Source: Planctomycetia bacterium
GTDB lineage: Bacteria > Planctomycetota > Phycisphaerae > Phycisphaerales > UBA1924
Direction: 5' to 3'
Assembly: GCA_005776545.1 (NCBI GenBank)
Contig: SXOY01000123.1
Span: 1 to 10,193 of the forward strand
Length of the DNA stretch: 10,193 nt
Shown: positions 6,080 through 10,193 of the stretch, piece after piece
Layout of the letters: the number at the start of each line of letters is the position of its first letter
Position numbering within the stretch: the first letter of the stretch is position 1
The notes under the pieces: generated by a model
What the model was told of the DNA's origin: nothing
The model's database searches: none
The model's input: only the letters and a program-made list of their open reading frames with translations
Made by a program: the position numbers and the translations under genes

Positions 6080-6607
6080 TTATGCCGGCTTGACAAGGAA
6101 CATCTTTTGGCCAAACTCCACTGCTTGACCATTCTTGACGAGAATCCGGGCGATCGTTCCCGACTTCTCAGCCTTGATTTCATTGAACACTTTCATCGCT
6201 TCAATCAGGCAGACCACCGAGTCGTTATTAATTTTGGAGCCTTCAGAGAGGAAGGGCTTGGCGTCCGGACTCGGCGATGCGTAATACGTCCCGACCATAG
6301 GTGATTCAATCGCGATCAACCCTGCATCGGGATCAGCCGCGACGGCACCTGTGGCAGCAGGTGCAGCGGCAGGAGCTGCCGCCGGTGCGCCAGCCTGTGG
6401 TGCCTGCGCATAGGCCATGGGCATTCCAGCGGGTGGTCCAATAGTGGGGCCGCCGCCGTTATATATGACGGGCTGATGATTGATCACCGAGTTAAGCCCG
6501 CCGCGTTTGAGCTGAACGGTTTCTTTCTCATCCTGAATATTCAGTTCGGTGAGGTCGTTGTCCTTCATGAGTTGGACAAGGTCTTTGAGGTTCTTTATGT
6601 CAATCAT
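6080..6607 (-). CDS. accB: Biotin carboxyl carrier protein of acetyl-CoA carboxylase
   Basis: The 175-residue protein carries the biotin that shuttles carboxyl groups from AccC to the carboxyltransferase. The N-terminal part ([20 protein letters not shown]) matches the usual AccB start. A flexible Ala/Pro linker spans about residues 66-92. The C-terminal biotinyl domain holds ESPMVGTYY (101-109) and the biotinylation site EAMKVFNEI with the target Lys139. It is the usual biotinyl domain with the thumb-type insertion present ([10 protein letters not shown]). A GGGA about 8 bases before the ATG may serve as ribosome binding site. It lies 57 bases after the M24 peptidase gene and is followed by the membrane-protein gene and accC, so the four probably form one transcript. 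Confidence 0.95.
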   Translation of the reverse strand: MIDIKNLKDLVQLMKDNDLTELNIQDEKETVQLKRGGLNSVINHQPVIYNGGGPTIGPPAGMPMAYAQAPQAGAPAAAPAAAPAATGAVAADPDAGLIAIESPMVGTYYASPSPDAKPFLSEGSKINNDSVVCLIEAMKVFNEIKAEKSGTIARILVKNGQAVEFGQKMFLVKPA

Positions 6608-6664
6608 GCGATTTTCCCAGAGAAAGTGAGGTGAACAAATGCAGGTGTCAAAGCAAGGTCAAGA

Positions 6665-7807
6665 TCAAAGCGTTGCCCAGTCCAAATCCATGGGCAACGA
6701 GCACAAACACTCGCTGCCTTTTTCTGTGATGGCAAAGTCGTTTTCAAGTCGAACGCCGCCAACACCCGGGAGGTAAATTCCCGGCTCGATAGTAACGACG
6801 TGGCCAGCGGTAAGCACCGTGTCGCCAGCCATGTACGAAACGCGTGGTTCTTCGTGGATATTCAATCCAATGCCATGCCCCAATCCATGGCCGAAATAAT
6901 CTCCGAAACCAGCGGCCTTGATGTGGTTGCGAGCAATGGCATCAATTTCAAATGTCCGCTTACCCGGCGCTAGTGCGGCGGCAGCCATGTCATGCGCCTC
7001 GCGCACAACCTTGTACACTTCCTTCATCTTCTTCGGCCACTTGCCCAGAGCAAACGTCCGCGTCATATCACTGTGATATCCCTCAACCACCGCGCCCCAA
7101 TCGATCAACAACAAATCGTTCTTCACCAGCTTGGTGTGATTCGGCGTGTAGTGGGGGCGTGAAGAATTCGCCGCCGCGGCAACAATCGAGTGAAAGGAGG
7201 CTTCGCGGCTGCCGCGGGTTTGCATTTCTGCTTCCAGCCTTGCCGCAATCTCTTGCTCGGTTCGACCCGCTTTGGCTTTCTTCAAAATCGCCAGCAGGGA
7301 TTTTTCCTGAATCTTGACAGCTGCCTTGATGTGCCCGATTTCCAGTGCGTCTTTCACCACGCGAAGCTTGGTGAGGAGATTGGGTGCAGGTACTAGCTTG
7401 ATCGAAACTCTGGCCTTCTTGAACGCGGCAGAATACGAGTTTGCATCCGCAACGGTCATCACCTCAGCCTGAAATCCCAGCCGTCCGTTCAGGCTTGCCG
7501 CTAGATCTATCACCGCCGCCGACATGGCAGCTTTACGAATCACGATCTTGCATTGAGCTGCATGTGGGGCAACTTCTTCCTGGTACCGCGAATCGCTGAT
7601 GAGAATCGGCTTGCTAGCAGACTTTGAGACAACCAGGTAACTGTCCCCACCAAGAAAACCCGTCAGGTATGCAACATCGAGCGGGTTGGTAATGAGCAGA
7701 TGATCAAGTTCCGCAAGAGTGAGCAATGACCGCAACCGCGTAACTCGCGATGCGTGTACATTGGCAGGCGGTTTGAGATTGGTAGACGCTTTGGGCATGG
7801 GAGCCAT
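6665..7807 (-). CDS. M24-family Xaa-Pro aminopeptidase-like metallopeptidase
   Basis: The 380-residue protein has the two-domain layout of prolidase/aminopeptidase P-like enzymes: a creatinase-type N-terminal domain (NPLDVAYLTGF at 41-51) and a pita-bread catalytic domain. The five metal ligands are Asp236 (LLIDWG), Asp247 (YHSDMTR), His311 (GHGLGHGIG), Glu341 (TIEPGIY) and Glu355 (GVRLEND). The auxiliary His220 (RPHYTPN) and His318 are also present, so it should be active with two divalent metal ions. It probably removes N-terminal residues before proline in the cytoplasm; exact substrate preference cannot be read. The frame is open to 7945, but that extension would enter the neighbouring dockerin-tailed gene and has no family resemblance; ATG 7807 is preferred, with 7798 as alternative. 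A peptidase of this type next to accB-accC is a known arrangement in many bacteria, usually with efp between, which is absent here. Confidence 0.9.
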   Translation of the reverse strand: MAPMPKASTNLKPPANVHASRVTRLRSLLTLAELDHLLITNPLDVAYLTGFLGGDSYLVVSKSASKPILISDSRYQEEVAPHAAQCKIVIRKAAMSAAVIDLAASLNGRLGFQAEVMTVADANSYSAAFKKARVSIKLVPAPNLLTKLRVVKDALEIGHIKAAVKIQEKSLLAILKKAKAGRTEQEIAARLEAEMQTRGSREASFHSIVAAAANSSRPHYTPNHTKLVKNDLLLIDWGAVVEGYHSDMTRTFALGKWPKKMKEVYKVVREAHDMAAAALAPGKRTFEIDAIARNHIKAAGFGDYFGHGLGHGIGLNIHEEPRVSYMAGDTVLTAGHVVTIEPGIYLPGVGGVRLENDFAITEKGSECLCSLPMDLDWATL

Positions 7808-7892
7808 AATACTCGCTTTAGGAAGCGGTCGTCTTTTGCCTGAGTAAGATGTGAGAGGTAAATGTTTGGTGTTAGATAAGTTGGAAGAGCAT

Positions 7893-8828
7893 TTAGCACC
7901 CCAAACTGAACGCGTCAACAAAATCAAGGTAATCGAAGAAATCAATTATGCCATCTTCGTTGAAGTCCGCGCCGGGGAGATTGGAACTGAACGCATCCAC
8001 AAAATCAAGGTAGTCAAAAAAATCTACAACTCCATCGACATTGAAATCAGCATTGCAGTTTGGTGGCGGTGGACAGGTTGGGGTGACATATACGAGACCA
8101 ATCAAGTTCCCGACCCCCGTGGAACCGACTGCTGTCGCGGCTCCTGTACTGAGATTCACTGTGTAGAGAATGTCGCCATCATTGTCGACCATGTACATTG
8201 TGTGGTTGTCAATGTTGTACGTCATTCCCCCGCAGCCAATGGGTCCATTGAGCGGTCCTACCAGCGTCGCGTTGCCATTGCCCAAATTGACTCGATACAG
8301 GCTATCCGTTCCGGTGTTGATCATGTACATGATGCCATTGTCTGAGTCAAAACCCAGAGCGTTAAACGTCGTGGCACCAATAGCGATCCCCGTAAGTCCG
8401 ATCAGAGTCGCTGCACCATTTGTTCGACTAATTGAATATAGCCCATGGTTGTGAATTGAGACTCCATATAGAAGCCCCGTGCGAGGATCGATCTCGATCG
8501 CATGCATAATGATGGCGGTGTCGCCGTACGGTCCGACAATTGTTGTTTGCCGCGTACTGACATTGAGCGTGTGGAGATTCCGCGGCTGTCCTGCGAGTCC
8601 TCCGGTTGACGACAGATACGTTGTCTGGGTTGCACAATCGAATGTAAGCGACCCTGTAATATTGTTCCCGGCGCTGATATTGCCAAGGAGCGTCTTGGCA
8701 CCCGTCCCAATGTTAACATTGTAGAATTGGCGGCCACTCTCACAGGCGTACATCGTGCCCTGACCGGCGGCCTGGGTTGAGGTAAACAGCACCGATCCAA
8801 ACAGTAGCGATTTGGTCAGAATTTGCAT
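7893..8828 (-). CDS. Secreted beta-propeller protein with C-terminal dockerin-like EF-hand pair
   Basis: The 311-residue protein starts with a signal peptide (MQILTKSLLFGSVLFTSTQA, cleavage near AAGQG). The body has at least five repeats of the type LYxVNxxTGxATxVG: FYNVNIGTGAKTLLG (35-49), LHTLNVSTRQTTIVG, LYSISRTNGAATLIG, LYRVNLGNGNATLVG and LYTVNLSTGAATAVG (221-235). This pattern is typical of bacterial beta-propellers. After a CPPPPNC linker (252-258) come two near-identical loops, DFNVDGVVDFFD (261-272) and DFNEDGIIDFFD (288-299), each the DxNxDGxxDxxD calcium loop of dockerins, each followed by YLDFVDAF. Such tails are common on planctomycete exported proteins. The role is probably in the envelope or outside the cell; ligand unknown. 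GAGGAG lies 8 bases before the ATG. Confidence 0.87.
   Translation of the reverse strand: MQILTKSLLFGSVLFTSTQAAGQGTMYACESGRQFYNVNIGTGAKTLLGNISAGNNITGSLTFDCATQTTYLSSTGGLAGQPRNLHTLNVSTRQTTIVGPYGDTAIIMHAIEIDPRTGLLYGVSIHNHGLYSISRTNGAATLIGLTGIAIGATTFNALGFDSDNGIMYMINTGTDSLYRVNLGNGNATLVGPLNGPIGCGGMTYNIDNHTMYMVDNDGDILYTVNLSTGAATAVGSTGVGNLIGLVYVTPTCPPPPNCNADFNVDGVVDFFDYLDFVDAFSSNLPGADFNEDGIIDFFDYLDFVDAFSLGC
7908..8051 (-). repeat. Two in-gene copies of a dockerin-like EF-hand unit, 81-base period
   Basis: The units at 7908-7970 and 7989-8051 encode nearly the same 21 residues (D-F-N-x-D-G-x-x-D-F-F-D then YLDFVDAF). DNA identity is high over the FFDYLDFVDAF part, which points to duplication inside the gene. 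The repeat period is 27 residues. Confidence 0.75.
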
Positions 8829-8836
8829 TGCGTCTT

Positions 8837-8842
8837 CTCCTC
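8837..8842 (-). promoter_or_regulatory. Ribosome binding site GAGGAG
   Basis: GAGGAG precedes the ATG at 8828-8826 by 8 bases and fixes the start of the propeller/dockerin protein. Confidence 0.65.
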
Positions 8843-8879
8843 AAAGTACGTTTTGAATGTAGAGAGTGACTTACATTTT

Positions 8880-8908
8880 AGAGTACTGGACAATTACTTC
8901 CTTGTCAA
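8880..8908 (-). promoter_or_regulatory. Possible sigma70-type promoter for the propeller/dockerin gene
   Basis: On the minus strand a perfect TTGACA (8908-8903) is followed after 17 bases by TACTCT (8885-8880), a poor -10 match, about 50 bases upstream of the start codon. The -35 is good and the -10 is weak, so this is only a candidate. The opposite strand of this 151-base divergent spacer has TTGAAC at 8925-8930, but no convincing -10 for the transporter operon. Confidence 0.3.
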
Positions 8909-8979
8909 TCAAATTACCTGGGATTTGAACGTCTCTCCGAGTTGTTTGCTTATCTTGCCAACTACGATCTCCTTGTAGT

Positions 8980-10005
8980 GTGAGAGGTAATGTGACAGGA
9001 AACAATCTCAACTCAATCCCGATAGCGATACTAATTGGTGCAATCGCGCCGGTTGCTCAAGCGGAAGTGAAAGAAGTCACCTTCGCCCACCAGCACGGTC
9101 TCACCTACCTCTCTTTCATGGTGATGAACGAACAAGACCTCGTCGAAAAAAATTGCAAAGAGGCAGGACTCGATGTCGCCGCCAGATACATCGCCATGGG
9201 CGGTGCCGCTCCAATAAATGATGCGATAGTCTCCGAACGTGCTCAAGTCGGCGCAGTCGGCCCGCCATCACTTGTCCAGCTCTGGTCCAAAACCAAAGGC
9301 TCGCTCGGGGTCAAGACCATCGGTTCCATGAGCAGCATGCCAATGTTCCTCAATACCAATCGCGTAGATCTCAAATCGATTTCAGAATTCAAAGAAACAG
9401 ACAAGATCGCACTTCCATCAGTAAAAGTCTCGGTTCAAGCGGTCACACTGCAAATGGCAGTTGCGCAGCTCTACGGAAAAGACCAATACGCAAAGCTCGA
9501 CAAGTCCACAATTTCAATGCCGCATCCAGATGCACTCATCGCGCTCACTTCCGGTGGCGCATCTGGAATTACAGCACATTGGACCGGTCCCCCATTCCAA
9601 TATCAGGAACTCAAGAAACCCGGCATTTCCAAGGTGATTTCCAGCTACGATGTTCTCGGCGGCAAAAGCACATTTGTTCTTGCAGTTGCAACCGAGAAAT
9701 TCCGCCGCGATAATCCCAAGACTTTTAACGCAGTAGTGAAAGCTCTCAGCACCGCCCAGGAATGGATCGGCACCCACAAAGAAGAAGCCGCCGACCTCTA
9801 TCTGAAGTACACCAAGTCCAAAGAGAAACGCGAAGACATCCTCGCCATGCTCAACGATCCCGAAATCGAATTCACAATCGTTCCGGCCAACATCCACAAG
9901 TACGCAACGTTCATGCACGAGGTTGATCCCAAAAACATCAAAAACGCTCCCACTGACTGGAAAGAACTCTGCTTCGATTTCCTCCACGACAAAAATGGAA
10001 GCTGA
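8980..10005 (+). CDS. NitT/TauT-type ABC transporter substrate-binding protein
   Basis: The 341-residue protein has a hydrophobic export segment (IPIAILIGAIAPVAQA, about 13-28), likely cleaved before EVKE. There is no lipobox cysteine, so it should be periplasmic and free. The fold signs fit the NMT1/SsuA-like group: an early strand VTFAHQHGLTYL, then AAPINDAIVSERAQVGAVGP (the usual place where a site-occupancy strand tells of substrate absence). Later come ALTSGGASGITAHW and VLAVATEKFRRDNPKTFNAV, typical of this family. Substrates of relatives include nitrate, sulfonates and pyrimidine precursors; none can be assigned here. The reading frame begins with GTG at 8980. A second GTG at 8992 has AGAGG four bases before it and may be the real start; either gives a signal peptide with a weakly basic N-terminus. 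An ABC ATPase gene follows 9 bases after the stop. Confidence 0.85.
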   Translation: MRGNVTGNNLNSIPIAILIGAIAPVAQAEVKEVTFAHQHGLTYLSFMVMNEQDLVEKNCKEAGLDVAARYIAMGGAAPINDAIVSERAQVGAVGPPSLVQLWSKTKGSLGVKTIGSMSSMPMFLNTNRVDLKSISEFKETDKIALPSVKVSVQAVTLQMAVAQLYGKDQYAKLDKSTISMPHPDALIALTSGGASGITAHWTGPPFQYQELKKPGISKVISSYDVLGGKSTFVLAVATEKFRRDNPKTFNAVVKALSTAQEWIGTHKEEAADLYLKYTKSKEKREDILAMLNDPEIEFTIVPANIHKYATFMHEVDPKNIKNAPTDWKELCFDFLHDKNGS

Positions 10006-10014
10006 CTTGCACGC

Positions 10015-10193
10015 ATGACAACGCTGATCTCACAATCTCAATCCCCTTCAGATCCGCTTCTCAGCGTCCGCGGCGTCACGCTGCAATACATCACTACCCG
10101 CGCCAAAGTCACCGCAACATACCGCGTAGATTTCGATGTTCACGCTGGCGACCGATTCATCCTGCTCGGCCCCTCAGGCTGCGGCAAGAGCAC
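10015..10193 (+). CDS. ABC transporter ATPase (NitT/TauT-type), N-terminal part, cut by window edge
   Basis: Fifty-nine codons are visible. LLSVRGVTLQY is followed by VDFDVHAGDRFILLGPSG and CGKS, the Walker A loop, with the next codon (AC-) consistent with Thr. The beginning fits the SsuB/TauB/NrtD type of nucleotide-binding subunits that power importers with a NitT/TauT binding protein. The ATG at 10015 lies 9 bases after the preceding stop; GGAAG about 13 bases upstream is a poor ribosome binding site, so coupling to the upstream gene is likely. A permease gene is expected further downstream. Confidence 0.88.
   Translation, partial: MTTLISQSQSPSDPLLSVRGVTLQYITTRAKVTATYRVDFDVHAGDRFILLGPSGCGKS

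Noticed and set aside
7808..7945. N-terminal extension of the M24 peptidase to 7945
   Set aside because: It would overlap the end of the upstream dockerin-tailed gene and is unlike any peptidase N-terminus. The small inverted repeat CGCTT-TAGG-AAGCG at 7814-7827 in this stretch is too short to call a terminator.
7851..8345. Plus-strand frame of 164 codons
   Set aside because: It is the antisense shadow of the propeller/dockerin gene, arising from its repetitive aromatic/acidic end. The minus-strand protein has signal peptide, propeller repeats and EF-hands, while this frame has no family features.
9514..9987. Minus-strand frame of 157 codons
   Set aside because: It is antisense to the clearly recognisable substrate-binding protein gene.

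Overview
The window looks like chromosomal DNA of a planctomycete, most probably the Phycisphaerae side of the phylum. Three independent cell-surface signatures typical of that group occur within 9 kb. One is an N-terminal FQTLEGRQLLS motif (LEPR-like leader) on a subtilase. The second is a PEP-CTERM-like tail (PAPGA, hydrophobic stretch, RRRR) on a small secreted protein. The third is a C-terminal pair of dockerin-like EF-hand repeats behind a Cys-Pro-rich linker on a secreted propeller protein. The lineage is an inference from these motifs; no marker gene is present.

Layout. (1) At the left edge, on the minus strand, is the N-terminal part of a secreted subtilisin-like protease; it runs off the window. 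It is preceded by a 305-base non-coding stretch holding three neighbouring perfect hairpins. (2) Positions 838-2504, minus strand, hold a two-gene operon: an HMG-CoA lyase followed, with an ATGA overlap, by a crotonase-family protein. This pairing resembles the last steps of leucine breakdown, but the crotonase lacks both usual catalytic glutamates. (3) A secreted PEP-CTERM-type protein on the plus strand ends in a clear intrinsic terminator. After it comes an unrecognised acidic-tailed protein whose end overlaps the convergent accC by 9 bases. (4) Positions 4373-7807, minus strand, read in the order M24 Xaa-Pro-type peptidase, accB, small two-TM membrane protein, accC. accB and accC supply the biotin carrier and biotin carboxylase of acetyl-CoA carboxylase. 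(5) A secreted beta-propeller protein with dockerin-like repeats lies on the minus strand. It is divergent from (6) a NitT/TauT-type ABC import operon on the plus strand: the substrate-binding protein, then the start of the ATPase, cut at Walker A.

Most of the window is ordinary metabolic and surface-protein content. I see no phage, IS element, CRISPR array, tRNA or rRNA, and nothing that clearly forms a new defence or mobile system. The parts most worth a second look are the Glu-less crotonase, the membrane protein inserted between accB and accC, the hairpin cluster at 635-719 and the unrecognised gene at 3557-4381.
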